In this document: positions 34,966-45,125 of the stretch, piece after piece | How the letters are laid out: every line of letters starts with the position of its first letter | Position numbering within the stretch: the stretch's first letter is position 1 | DNA from: Ariolimax columbianus | Taxonomy: Eukaryota; Mollusca; Gastropoda; Stylommatophora; Arionidae | Direction: 5' to 3' | Assembly: GCA_036924085.1 (NCBI GenBank) | Contig: JAVGWX010000005.1 | Coordinates: 81,706,666-81,770,665, forward strand | Length of the DNA stretch: 64,000 nucleotides | The notes under the pieces: model-generated | The model's database searches: none | What the model was told of the DNA's origin: nothing | The model's input: the letters and a program-made list of their open reading frames with translations, nothing else | Translations under genes and position numbers: made by a program

Positions 34966-35454
34966 TGCAGTCCAGCGGACATTGCACCTCCTGCCCTATT
35001 GTGACAACCTCCCGGGTGGCGGGGAATGCTAGGCGTACCATCACTGCAGATGAGCCGAGAAAATAAAGGGAGCAAAGAGATACCTCACTCACATGCATAT
35101 GCTACGTTTCTGGCAGGACGTGACGATCCTGGGACAAAGTCACACTGGACTGCCTCTCTTCCGGGATAGTACAAACTAGTACATAGTCCATCATATCATT
35201 GCCAAACCCTATTGACACGAGTAGGGAAGACTCGATAGTCCTGCAAGACAACTTCCTAAGAAAGACAACTCTGACCAAAAACAACTGCTGCTTTGCAGTT
35301 AGGCTGGGGACAGCCAAAGGCTAAGGAGGGCAACACTACAGAAACGCCTGTTGAAATCGGATGCACTGAGCCACAGGCTTAACAAAATAAAACAGTGCAA
35401 CGTAAACATCGCTGTAAACAGCGTACGAAGAAGAAGAAGAAGAAGAAGAAGAAG
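34966..35454 (+). mobile_element. 3' module of the rDNA retroposon with (GAA)n tail
   Basis: A ~490-bp segment almost identical (about 14 differences by eye) to the reverse complement of 19901-20376. It has no tRNA-like head or coding frame and ends GCGTACGAAGAAGAAG. The upstream linker 34886-34965 is not recognised and is absent from the other copy. It could be the 3' UTR of a LINE or a SINE body; it is the likely recognition tail for reverse transcription. Confidence 0.85.
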
Positions 35455-35468
35455 AAACACAACATACA
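35455..35468. repeat. Target-site duplication, right copy, of the rDNA retroposon
   Basis: Second perfect copy of the 14-bp duplication. Past it, the interrupted LINE RT frame continues (motifs KSMSIGEVNKS and later VEYLGATIN). Confidence 0.92.
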
Positions 35469-35640
35469 CACAAAACCCCATCAAAAGTATGTCAATAGGT
35501 GAAGTGAACAAATCAAGAATAAAAATAAATAGTGTATAAATAGAAGATGTGAAATAAGTTGAGTATTTAGGAGCCACAATCAACCATAATAGAATACGGT
35601 TTATGTGGACTAACCCAGAAAATATCAATTAGACTACATT
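35469..35640 (+). pseudogene. LINE RT relic, right part
   Basis: Continuation of the relic interrupted at 32382: KSMSIGEVNKSRIKINSV, a stop, then VEYLGATINHN, the region after the YADD active site in non-LTR RTs. The pieces join when one duplication copy is counted. Confidence 0.7.
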
Positions 35641-35830
35641 ATGGTGAAAGCACGATATCGGAATCAACTAAAGATATCACCGACCACAACCTACTTATGA
35701 TGAAATGCCAACTACGATGGAAGAAAATATATAAATGAACAAACAAACCTAAATGGAGCATCACTGCGTTTAGCGAGTTAAAAACAAAGGCTAACTTTCA
35801 ACTTAACGCAACTTAACTTAACATCTTTAT
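35640..35830 (+). pseudogene. LINE endonuclease C-terminal fragment
   Basis: One frame gives DHNLLMMKCQLRWKK followed after a stop by NKPKWSITAFSELKTKANFQ. The DHNL...K...W pattern resembles the end of an apurinic-type endonuclease domain and linker. It comes from a different part of the LINE than the adjacent RT piece, so this is a separate copy or a rearrangement. Confidence 0.5.
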
Positions 35831-35994
35831 ACTGGTTTAGAAGACTCTGCAGCGTCTGTATACACCCAGTTTCATTTATATTTCCTTGCTCTAAAAGATA
35901 GCCGCAACCAATATATTCTTGACTGCATCAATTAAAGGTAGACAAAAACATCACAAATCAACAACATACCTCCAAAGACAAAGAATTACCAATA

Positions 35995-36115
35995 GAGATG
36001 TATACAGATGGCACTAAAGGCTACACATGGCACTAAAGGCTACACATGGCACTAAAGACTACATATGGCACTAAAGACTACATATGGCACTAAAAGCTAC
36101 AGATGGGACTAAAGG
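35995..36115. repeat. 19-bp tandem array
   Basis: Six units of ACTAAAGGCTACACATGGC. The first follows a short frame reading KDKELPIEMYTDG, possibly the start of a LINE RNase H domain. Confidence 0.85.
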
Positions 36116-36449
36116 CAGCAGCCGAAGAATAGATAGGAAGAACAACACATGAAACCTTGGGTGACAACCATAAATACTGAGTATGATGTACGAAAGACGT
36201 GCGAAGCAAGATCTGTGCCTCTACGTTACTCCTACTCGATGCTACACTCTACAACACTCTAGTCTACCAAGCAGTAAAATTGGTACCTGACTCAGAGTTA
36301 TGGAAGAGAAGACAGCATGGATTTAAACTCATCACGCTATCTTAGAACAGTCTGTACCGTAACCTTAGAGGTTCCAAGGACATCACATTATGAGTGTTAC
36401 ATTATGTGGCCAGTTTAGTCTGCATATCGCTAGTGTTTCGGTCTGTTCC

Positions 36450-36540
36450 CAGGTTAGGCCTGCCCATCTCCGAACATCATCTATCTAGCACCCAGGTTAT
36501 GCCTGCCCATCTCCGAACATCATCTATCTAGCACATCTTA
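36450..36540. repeat. 44-bp direct duplication
   Basis: Two copies with CTGCCCATCTCCGAACATCA and TCTATCTAGCAC. Confidence 0.9.
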
Positions 36541-36544
36541 GGGC

Positions 36545-36800
36545 TGTCTCACTTTATTTTTTCCAGGAACCGTGCACCGAGTATTATGCCAAGCATTTCA
36601 TTTGATCGTTTCACATGGCCGTACCATTGAAGTTTGCGCAGTTTTACAACTGACAGTAGCTCTCGATATGGTCCGATAAACTGTCAGATTGTACGCTGGA
36701 ATTATGGACATCATCCATGTTCGCTATTCAGAGTATCTGTCTGAAGCATGTCACCTCTACCGTCTGGATCTTACATTCTAACTAGGCCCTCAACGTTCGT
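36545..36800 (-). pseudogene. LINE C-terminal fragment
   Basis: Minus-strand translation yields LRKLQWYGHVKRSNEMLG, the RKLxWxGHVxR motif near the C-terminus of LINE ORF2. Downstream on that strand is a 44-bp direct duplication at 36450-36540. Confidence 0.6.
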
Positions 36801-37204
36801 GTTTCACAAGCATGTACGTAGACGAAGAGAACCAATATTTGCATTAACGAAATCTTGGTTTTGATTTGATGTTCTTTTCTTCCCATAGTGGCTTCAATGA
36901 GAGGAGATTTGCTGTACCTGAGTAGTTCTGTATTTTGATTCTGCTCTAGTTTTCTTTACTTCAATTACAGATACCAGATATTTGAATTCTTCAAATCTCA
37001 AGTTTTTTATCCATTAGTAATGATGTGTTGTTTTTGTGTGTGTGTGGTTGCATTGATTTCGTTTTTATTATATGTTAGCTGTGTTAAGCCAGCGGTTATT
37101 TCAATGTCATACTTCTAAGTTGTTGTATCAACACTGGTCGTCAGAGCTTGAAGTTCTTTCCCATGACCATCTAGAGCAGTTTTGTCATGAGTCCAGGGTA
37201 GGCT

Positions 37205-37950
37205 TGCGAGTGCCTTCACCTAATTAGTTCCATAACGGCCACCCAGAGTAGCTTTTTCATCAGCCGAATGTAGGTCGGTTATAGTGCCTTTTTTCCGTAT
37301 TTCTTTATTCCCCAAGGCGGTGTGCGTTGTATAGTGGTTTTCATTTTGCGCCTGTCAGCCCACTGCATCCGACTTCAGCATGCATTTTATGTAAGGGTCT
37401 GTTTCCTCCTGCATTTTCTAAGAGTTTGCTTCCCCGGGGTAACAGCCAGTGCTGTAATGGGGATCGAATTCAGCACCTTCGGATTGTTAGCCGTGTCACT
37501 TAACCACTAGCACACGCCACCCCCGCGTGCCTTTATCTAATTACTGTTCCATAACGGTCACCCAGAGTAACTTTGTCTTCAGTCAAGCGTAGATTCGTTA
37601 TAGTGCCTTCATCTAATTACTGTTCCATAACGGCCACCCAGAGTAACTTTGTCATCAGGCGAGTGTAGGTCGGTCATAGTGCCTTCATCTAATTATTGTT
37701 CCATAACGGCAACCCAGAGTAACTTTGTCATCAGGCGAGTGTAGGTCGGTCATAGTGCCTTCATCTAATTACTGTTCCATAACGGCAACCCAGAGTAACT
37801 TTGTCATCAGGCGAGTGTAGGTCGATCATAGTGCCTTCATCTAATTACTGTTCCATAACGGCAACCCAGAGTAACTTTGTCATCAGGCGAGTGTAGGTCG
37901 GTCATAGTGCCTTCATCTAATTACTGTTCCATACTGGCCACTAAGAATAG
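37205..37950. repeat. ~77-bp minisatellite split by SINE B
   Basis: About seven units with GTGCCTTCATCTAATTACTG, TTCCATAACGGC and GTCATCAGGCGAGTGTAGGT. The SINE at 37292-37526 separates the first unit from the rest. Confidence 0.92.
37292..37526 (-). mobile_element. tRNA-derived SINE family B, copy 2
   Basis: Minus-strand copy with the tRNA-like head at the right (GTGGTTAAGTGACACGGC read on the minus strand). It is inserted in a 77-bp minisatellite with GTGCCTTT on both sides (37284-37291 and 37527-37534). The repeat phase resumes after the insertion. Confidence 0.88.
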
Positions 37951-38254
37951 CTGTCTTAAACGTGTTTCCAGAAACAGATTGAACAATGAGGGTGATAGAA
38001 GGCAGCCTATGCTAACACAAACCGTAGTATTCAAATAGATATAGATAAGGGAGGGAAGGGAGACATATTGATGTCACCTATTGACGCCTTCTGGATGATA
38101 ACACGTTCATCGATGAATTGGTGCTCAGCATCCTGCAGGAGTTTGATATCTAACATCGGTCAAGCAGGGAGGGCAGCCTGAATGGAAAAAAGTGGAAGTG
38201 TGTACAACAAACAAGCTGCAAAAACCACCATTACTCATAACGTTTGTCATTTGC

Positions 38255-38665
38255 TAATATGAGAGAGTGAGAGAGAGAAAGAGAGAGAGAGAGATAAAGA
38301 GATAGAGAGAAAGTGAGAGACAGAGATAGAGAGAAAGTGGAGGCGAGAGATAGAGAGAGAGAGAGAGAGATAGCAAATATGAAACTCACTGGAGTACATC
38401 AAAATCCATTCTGCATTACATAGCATAACGCTATTCATATCAAAAAACATATCACGTGATATCGCATTTCATAAGATAATAAAACCGCATCACATGCCAT
38501 TACATCACATACCACCATTATGCATAATATCACATATCATATCACATCCCTTAACATCACATAAGATTATATCACATGGCATAGCATAACAAAACACCAT
38601 CACATAACATCACAATACATAACTTAACGTCAAATCACATGACTTAACATCACATAACGTAACGT
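38255..38665. repeat. (GA)n tract and CATCACATA-type repeat
   Basis: 38255-38375 is GA-rich; 38445-38665 is a degenerate CATCACATAACATCACAT repeat ending 30 bp upstream of exon 4. Confidence 0.85.
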
Positions 38666-38696
38666 ATTCACATTGTTTCTTTTGTTTACTTCACAG

Positions 38697-38935
38697 CTAT
38701 CACTGCCAGTGTTGCCTTAATAGTCTTCCCAATAGCTATAGAAACTGATAGCTGCATACATTCACATCGATACGGCCTGGGATATGGTCTTGGCTGGGCT
38801 GGGGCATTATTCTTGCTCGCTGCTGCAGTCTGCTTGAGCCTGGACGATCTGGTCAGAGAGTCTTCCAGAGCCAAGTGCTGCCGTTGGTGCTTTCGAGCTA
38901 AACAAACTGACAGAAGTGAGCTTCGACAAGTATGA
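38697..38935 (+). CDS. Claudin/PMP22-superfamily protein, exon 4 (TM3-TM4, C-terminus)
   Basis: Terminal coding exon after the acceptor TTTACTTCACAG, ending in TGA at 38933-38935. It completes the third membrane segment (about 144-160), gives a small second extracellular loop with C163, the fourth membrane segment (about 175-192), and a cytoplasmic tail of about 30 residues. The tail has C204, C205 and C208, possible acylation sites, and ends in valine, though not with a classical class I PDZ ligand. The exon contributes 239 nt, and 196+84+150+239 equals 669, an exact multiple of three, which strongly supports the model. No canonical AATAAA is seen in the next ~500 bases, which hold ~43-bp degenerate repeats, so the 3' end of the mRNA is not placed. 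Confidence 0.85.
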
Positions 38936-38939
38936 CAAG

Positions 38940-39360
38940 CAGACTTGGTAGGAGAGAAAAATGCTTTGCTAATTCAGCAAGTTTGACATTACCAACTCTT
39001 AGGAGAGTGTCTGCTGCTAAAAGTTTCCTCTTCTGTTTATTTCTCGTTCGGTTTCACGCGTGAACTTGATGATATATATAATGAAAGAAGTTGTTAGCAT
39101 TTCCAAAGAATTTGTCCAGAAATGGTACTGGTGATGTCCATGTGTGCTTTATCTGTTACTTGTATAATGGACATCTTGTAGCAGATGCTTCGATACATTT
39201 GACGTGGGTGCTTCGTAGGAGAAACACTGCGTTGACAAGTTTGAAATGGGGACTTCGTTTGAGAAAAAGGCTGCTTTGACAAGTTTGAAATGGGGACTTC
39301 GTTTGAGAGAAGACTGCTTTGCTGATTTACAGACGTGTGGCATTTGGCCAATTCTTGGAA
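38940..39360. repeat. ~43-bp degenerate repeats downstream of exon 4
   Basis: Two close copies at about 39230-39315 (TTTGAAATGGGGACTTCGTT) and weaker copies back to 38941. They probably lie in the 3' UTR of the claudin-like gene. Confidence 0.75.
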
Positions 39361-39599
39361 GACTAGACTGTTTGCGGGATTCAGAAATGTTTATCCACTG
39401 CCTTTAATGTACGTAATCATTTATCATAAAGAATTAGAAGTGTATATCTGGTAAAAATTCACCTGATCCAATCTATTACTAGCTTCCTTTGTGTCTGGTG
39501 GATGTTCAGAATGTAGCTTTTCAGTAGCTGGAGCTAAGCCAGGAACAGGCAGACAGAAGAATAGGTTCTGTTTTGCTTGTCTTACAGATTAGTCGGTCC

Positions 39600-39850
39600 G
39601 TGACTATTTGAAAGTATGACAAAGTATGTCGTAGAATATAGCAATCTGTTCGAGCATATAGCAACGAACTGAGGGGGCTTCAGACCAAGAGAAAGACAAA
39701 GAAAAAAATGGATTGAAGGTGTTGAGGAAACTCTAATGAAGCATGGATTTCAAATATCTACATCCACATCGATGTATACAAAAAAGTCGAGTGTATACTT
39801 CCCATGTCATCCATCACCTATGAATGGACGACTGAGATGATGACGACTTT
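39600..39850 (+). pseudogene. LINE 3' terminal fragment, second copy
   Basis: RQRKKWIEGVEETLMKHGF parallels the WIEGIKETL stretch at 22085-22330. Both are 3' ends of the same or a related LINE family. Confidence 0.55.
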
Positions 39851-40389
39851 GCGATTACAGAGACCAGATAGCTTTCCCTTCATGTAGACATAACGTCACA
39901 AACAAGCAAACGGCCTTTGTCAGGGACCAAGTCCAACATAAATAACAAGATATAACTAACTTGAATGTGTGAGTTAGTACTACTTTATCCACACGGGTGT
40001 TATCATGCCATAAACAAACCAATATACTACTGCGTTATATATATATATTTGTATAAATAAAAATCCTGTGTTTTGACCATGGCTCTTATACACCAAGGAA
40101 ACGGACGTTCAAGAATAAGGCAATTTCTCCTGGCAGTTGTTCTGTAGTGTGCAGGATAGACTGTTATTTCAATCGCCAATAGAAAAGTAAATGAGATCTT
40201 TAAGTAGGCTTGAATACTAGCCATCCTAAATAAATGAAGAGTTCTTCAACCACTGGACCAAATACTCTTGATTTACCGGTAGTTAGAATAGCACATTTTT
40301 AAATATATGAATTGGGTGAAGGAATAAAGGTGGGCTGGAGAGATGCAAACGGTGATGTAGCAATGGAAAGATGTGTTCAAAATGTAGGA

Positions 40390-40720
40390 TACAAGGAGAG
40401 GTGAGATTGAAGTTAGAAGATGAGGGGAGATTAGAAGGTGAGGTGGTTTAGAAGGTGAGGTGAAGTTAAAAGAGGTGGGTTCAGAAGATTAGGTGAGTTA
40501 GAAGAGGAAGTGGAGTTAAAAGTTGAGGCGATGTTCGAAGGTGAGGGGTGTTAGAATGTGGGGTTGGAGAGGAAAGGCTTAGAAGGTGAGGTTGAGTGAC
40601 GATAAAAAATGAGATGATCTGGAAGATGTGACCTAGAAGATGAGGTGACCTAGACGATGACGTGGTCTAGAAGATGAGGTGACCTAGAAGATGAGGTGGT
40701 CTAGAAGATGACGTGTACTG
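40390..40720. repeat. Degenerate ~18-bp AGAAGATGAGGTG array
   Basis: Irregular units GAAGATGAGGTGACCTA and TTAGAAGGTGAGG. Confidence 0.8.
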
Positions 40721-41399
40721 TCAAATTTCTTCAGCAGCCTGTTCTAGACCTTCTCAGGTTCCAGATTAACAATCAGGCAGACCAGTTTTGAGATAAGCAT
40801 TTCCACAAAGAAATATTTGTTGTTAGTCAATCAGACTATAACTGCAAAGCTGTTGATATTCGTTGAGTCATCTTATTTGAGATGTGAGGTAGTAGTAAGG
40901 GAGATATGAGATTTATAGGGCAAAGATGTTTTGGATTCCTTGATCTTCTTTTCCTATGCAGATTCCATTCGACTGCATATTTACTCACATTGTTAAGTTT
41001 CTTTCTGAACATGTCATCTATCAATCTCTACTCTCCCTTCGTAATCTCTAGCTGTACTTGTTATCCCTCCTTTTGTCACACATCTGTTTCTTTCTTATAT
41101 ACACAATGTTATGAAGACATATGGCTGCAATTTGTTTTACAAAAAAAAAGAGACAATTGAAATCACACATGTGACAAATAGGAAAGTCTGAAGAATATAT
41201 TTGATGGACTTGATAAGTAGGCGAGAGAAATATAGCTAAAGAAGATGGAAGATACATGTTTGAATATAATAAATGAGATGATGGCAAACGTGAAGATAAT
41301 ATAGGTTTGAAGATAGTAAATGAGAACAAAACTGAATAATATTATTGAGATGATTGGAACAAAACAGTACAAAGGAAAGAACACGTTTGATGTCAACAA

Positions 41400-42190
41400 A
41401 CGGCATAGGTTTGAAGACGGGCAATGAATTTACGAGATGTCTGAAGAAGGTCAATCAAATTTACAAGATGTCTGAAGAATGTGAATGAAATTTGCAAGAA
41501 GTCTAATGGTCAATTAAATTACAAGATGTCTGTTTGAAGAAGGTCAATAAAATTGACAGGAAGCCTGAAGAAGGTCAATGAAATTTAAAATATGTCTGAA
41601 GAAGATCAATTAAATTTACAAGAAATCTGAAGGTCAATGAAATTTAAAATATGTCTGAAGAAGATCAATTAAATTTACAAGAAATCTGAAGAAGGTCAAT
41701 GTAATTACATGAAGTCTGATATGGCAATGAAATTTACCAGTTGTCTGAAGGTCAATGTAATTACATGAAGTGAGATAGAGCAATGAAATTTACCAGATGT
41801 CTGAAGGTCAATGTAATTACATGAAGTGAGATAGAGCAATGAAATTTACCAGATGTCTGAAGGTCAATGTAATTACATGAAGTGAGATAGAGCAATGAAA
41901 TTTACCAGTTGTCTGAAGGTCAATGTAATTACATGAAGTGAGATAGAGCAATGAAATTTACCAGATGTCTGAAGGTCAATGTAATTACATGAAGTGAGAT
42001 AGAGCAATGAAATTTACCAGATGTCTGAAGGTCAATGTAATTACATGAAGTGAGATAGAGCAATGAAATTTACCAGATGTCTGAAGGTCAATGTAATTAC
42101 ATGAAGTGAGATAGAGCAATGAAATTTACCAGATGTCTGAAGGTCAATGTAATTACATGAAGTGAGATAGTGCAATGAAATTTACCAGAC
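41400..42190. repeat. 56-bp minisatellite with degenerate left flank
   Basis: From about 41700, eight well conserved units with ATTTACCAGATGTCTGAAGG, TCAATGTAATTACATGAAGT and GAGATAGAGCAATGAA. The left 300 bp are decayed relatives. Confidence 0.92.
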
Positions 42191-42244
42191 GTTTGAAGAA
42201 GATTAATGAAATTTACTAGAATTCTTAAGGTAAAAAATTTACAG

Positions 42245-42420
42245 GAACTCTGAAGAAGATAAATGATAAAACTCTGAAGAAGACAAATGACAAAACTCTG
42301 AAGAAGACAAATGACAAAACTCTGAAGAAGACAAATGACAAAACTCTGAAGAAGACAAATGACAAAACTCTAGAAGAAGACAAATGACAAAATTCTAAAG
42401 AAGACAAATGACATAATAAT
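42245..42420. repeat. 24-bp array
   Basis: About seven units of ACTCTGAAGAAGACAAATGA plus CAAA. Confidence 0.9.
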
Positions 42421-42949
42421 AAATCATCAGAGGACGAATAATAAAAGTCTAAAGTAGAAAAATGATTAAAGTCTGATGAAGACAAATACAGTAACATCCA
42501 GTCTGAAGAAGATTAAAAACAAATGACAATTGTTACTTCTAGATAAATAAATGGTCTTTAAAATGTACTTTAAATTACTAATCATCACAAAATAACTTCA
42601 GATTTACGAGTAAAATAGTTCTTTTTTTCTGAATGTGAACAAGAATTTCAGGAACTTGTGAATAAAGCGAACAATATAGATTGCATCAAAATTGAGAAAA
42701 TTGGAAAGTATGATAGTTACCAAGAAGACCATGAAAGCAGATGTTGTTGGAAGCTGTGCAAATTGAATTAACTTTTCTGTGGGAATTTCTTTGGTAGTAT
42801 GTTACAGTGACTCTTCTTACATCCTGAATTGTGCTTAAAAAGGTGAGCTGGTATTCTCATGACTGTTGTGCAATAGATTCACCACTATGGGGATACTCTT
42901 GTCAGTTCCAATGTCGTTGATCAGATTACTATCATACAACTTGTTCCCA

Positions 42950-44350
42950 AGAGCACTACGAGGAAGTGAGATTGGGTCTTGATCAGTATGTTTCACCTGA
43001 CCCAGAGCACTATGAGGAAGTGAGATTGGGCCTTGATCAGTATGTTTCACCTGACCCAGCGCACTTTGAGGAAGTGAGATTGGGTCTTGATCAGTATGTT
43101 TCACCTGACCCAAGGCACTACGAGGAAGTGAGATTGGGTCTTGATCAGTATGTTTCACCTGACCCAGGGCACTTTGAGGAAGTGAGATTGAGTCTTGATC
43201 AGCATGTTTCACCTGACCCAGCGCACTACGAGGAAGTGAGATTGAGTCTTGATCAGTATGTTTCACCTGACCCAGGGCACTTTGAGGAAGTGAGATTGAG
43301 TCTTGATCAGTATGTTTCACCTGACCCAGGCACTACGAGGAAGTGAGATTGAGTCTTGATTAGTATGTTTCACCTGACCCAGGCACTACGAGGAAGTGAG
43401 ATTGAGTCTTGATCAGTATGTTTCACCTGACCCAGGCACTACGAGGAAGTGAGATTGAGTCTTGATCAGTATGTTTCACCTGACCCAGAGCACTATGAGG
43501 AAGTGAGGTTGAGTCTTGATCAGTATGTTTCACCTGACCCAGAGCACAACGAGGAAGTGAGGTTTGGTCTTGATCAGTATGTTTCACCTGACCCAGAGCA
43601 CTACGAGGAAGTGATATTGGGTCTTGATCAGTATGTTTCACCTGACCCAGGGCACTTTGAGGAAGTGAGATTGAGTCTTGATCAGTATGTTTCACCTGAC
43701 CCAGGGCACTTTGAGGAAGTGAGATTGAGTCTTGATCAGTATGTTTCACCTGACCCAGGGCACTTTGAGGAAGTGAGATTGAGTCTTGATCAGTATGTTT
43801 CACCTGACCCAGGCACTACGAGGAAGTGAGATTGAGTCTTGATCAGTATGTTTCACCTGACCCAGGCACTACGAGGAAGTGAGATTGAGTCTTGATCAGT
43901 ATGTTTCACCTGACCCAGGCACTACGAGGAAGTGAGATTGAGTCTTGATCAGTATGTTTCACCTGACCCAGAGCACTATGAGGAAGTGAGGTTGAGTCTT
44001 GATCAGTATGTTTCACCTGACCCAGAGCACAACGAGGAAGTGAGGTTTGGTCTTGATCAGTATGTTTCACCTGACCCAGAGCACTTTGAGGAAGTGAGAT
44101 TGAGTCTTGATGAGTATGTTTCACCTGACCCAGGGCACTTTGAGGAAGTGAGATTGAGTCTTGATCAGTATGTTTCACCTGACCCAGGGCACTTTGAGGA
44201 AGTGAGATTGAGTCTTGATCAGTATGTTTCACCTGACCCAGGGCACTTTGAGGAAGTGAGATTGAGTCTTGATCAGTATGTTTCACCTGACCCATGGCAC
44301 TTTGAGGAAGGGAGATTTGGTCTTGATCAGTATGTTTCACCTGACCCAGA
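42950..44350. repeat. 54-bp minisatellite with 483-bp higher-order duplication
   Basis: About 26 units of TGATCAGTATGTTTCACCTG, ACCCAGGGCACT and GAGGAAGTGAGATTGAGTCT. Short 53-bp units occur in triplets at 43325, 43378, 43431 and again at 43808, 43861, 43914, exactly 483 bp later. 54 is a multiple of three, so both strands stay open (18-residue units EEVRLSLDQYVSPDPGHF and QVKHTDQDSISLPQSALG), and the 53-bp units break the frame. No splice or start context supports a gene. Confidence 0.95.
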
Positions 44351-44914
44351 AATTTCTTTGTCTGCTTTTCCTCATGAACTTGGTGGTACGTCTCGGACTT
44401 CTCAACGCCCTACAGTTTATCTCTTATTTGTCTTGAAAAGAGTCACTGTGTTCCCCTCATAGAGCCAGTATACCTGTATACAATTTTTCTACCATTTCTG
44501 TTAGTTCTCACCCCCTCCCCATAGTCATATGTCTTTGTGCCATGTCTTTAATTTGTTGAACATATGATTGTTCAGTTTTCAGTGTCATTTTCATAGTCTG
44601 TACATTGTAACTTTACCCCAGCTATTAACATGCTGCAGTAGACCCAGCTTTAAACAATTACCTGGCATATTGTTATGGAAGGACAGGTAGCAAGGAATGG
44701 AACTAGCCACCCCACCTTATAAAAAGACTTTAACACTTCACACATGACAAAAGTGTGTGCCATGGTGGCTTCCATTACATTTTCCAATGCCTGATAAATC
44801 ATTCAGAGGTCATCACACCTGATGGCGTTCGTAAGGGCAGCAATGAACTCTCTCCATTTTATCTAATCCATGGGAATCTTTTAAAGGGTGCTCCAGTTTT
44901 GGGTACAAATCTTA
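44350..44914. other. Unassigned sequence
   Basis: T-rich unique-looking DNA between two minisatellites. Confidence 0.5.
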
Positions 44915-45125
44915 ATTTCATCTTCTTTACCAAGTTTTCTTAGGTCTCTTTTTTGTTTAAAGACCTTCATTTCATCTTCTTTACCAAGTTGTCTTAGGTC
45001 TCTTTTTGGTAAAAGACCTTCATTTCATCTTCTTTACCAAGTTGTCTTAGGTCAGTCTCTCTTTTGTTAAAGACCTTTATTTCATTTTCTTTACCAGGTT
45101 GTCTTAGGTCAGTCTCTCTTTCATC
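44915..45125. repeat. ~51-bp tandem repeat, four copies
   Basis: Units with CATTTCATCTTCTTTACCAA and GTTGTCTTAGGTC. Confidence 0.9.

Larger units (their letters stand above)
32397..35454 (+). mobile_element. Chimeric rDNA-derived retroposon (5'ETS-18S-28S body with LINE-type 3' tail)
   Basis: A 3,058-bp insertion bounded by a perfect 14-bp direct duplication (AAACACAACATACA at 32383-32396 and 35455-35468) and ending in a (GAA)n tail, the hallmarks of target-primed reverse transcription. The body reads along the pre-rRNA in sense: leader, truncated 18S, reiterated 18S/28S modules and the 28S 3' end, followed by a ~490-bp module shared with the separate insertion at 19901-20376. The insertion splits the RT frame of an older LINE, whose translated frame resumes after the second duplication copy, so both ends are confirmed independently. 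No element ORF was found. What is seen: order, duplication and tail. What is inferred: that a pre-rRNA-like RNA fused to a LINE-recognised tail was reverse transcribed as one molecule. An alternative is successive template jumping during a single insertion. Confidence 0.88.

Noticed and set aside
34533..35066. 177-codon frame
   Set aside because: Crosses 28S fragments, linker and the retroposon 3' module; no protein motif.
42835..44462. A possible secreted repetitive protein (18-residue repeats)
   Set aside because: Equivalent frames exist on the other strand, frames break at every 53-bp unit, and there is no signal peptide, splice context or unique flanking domain.
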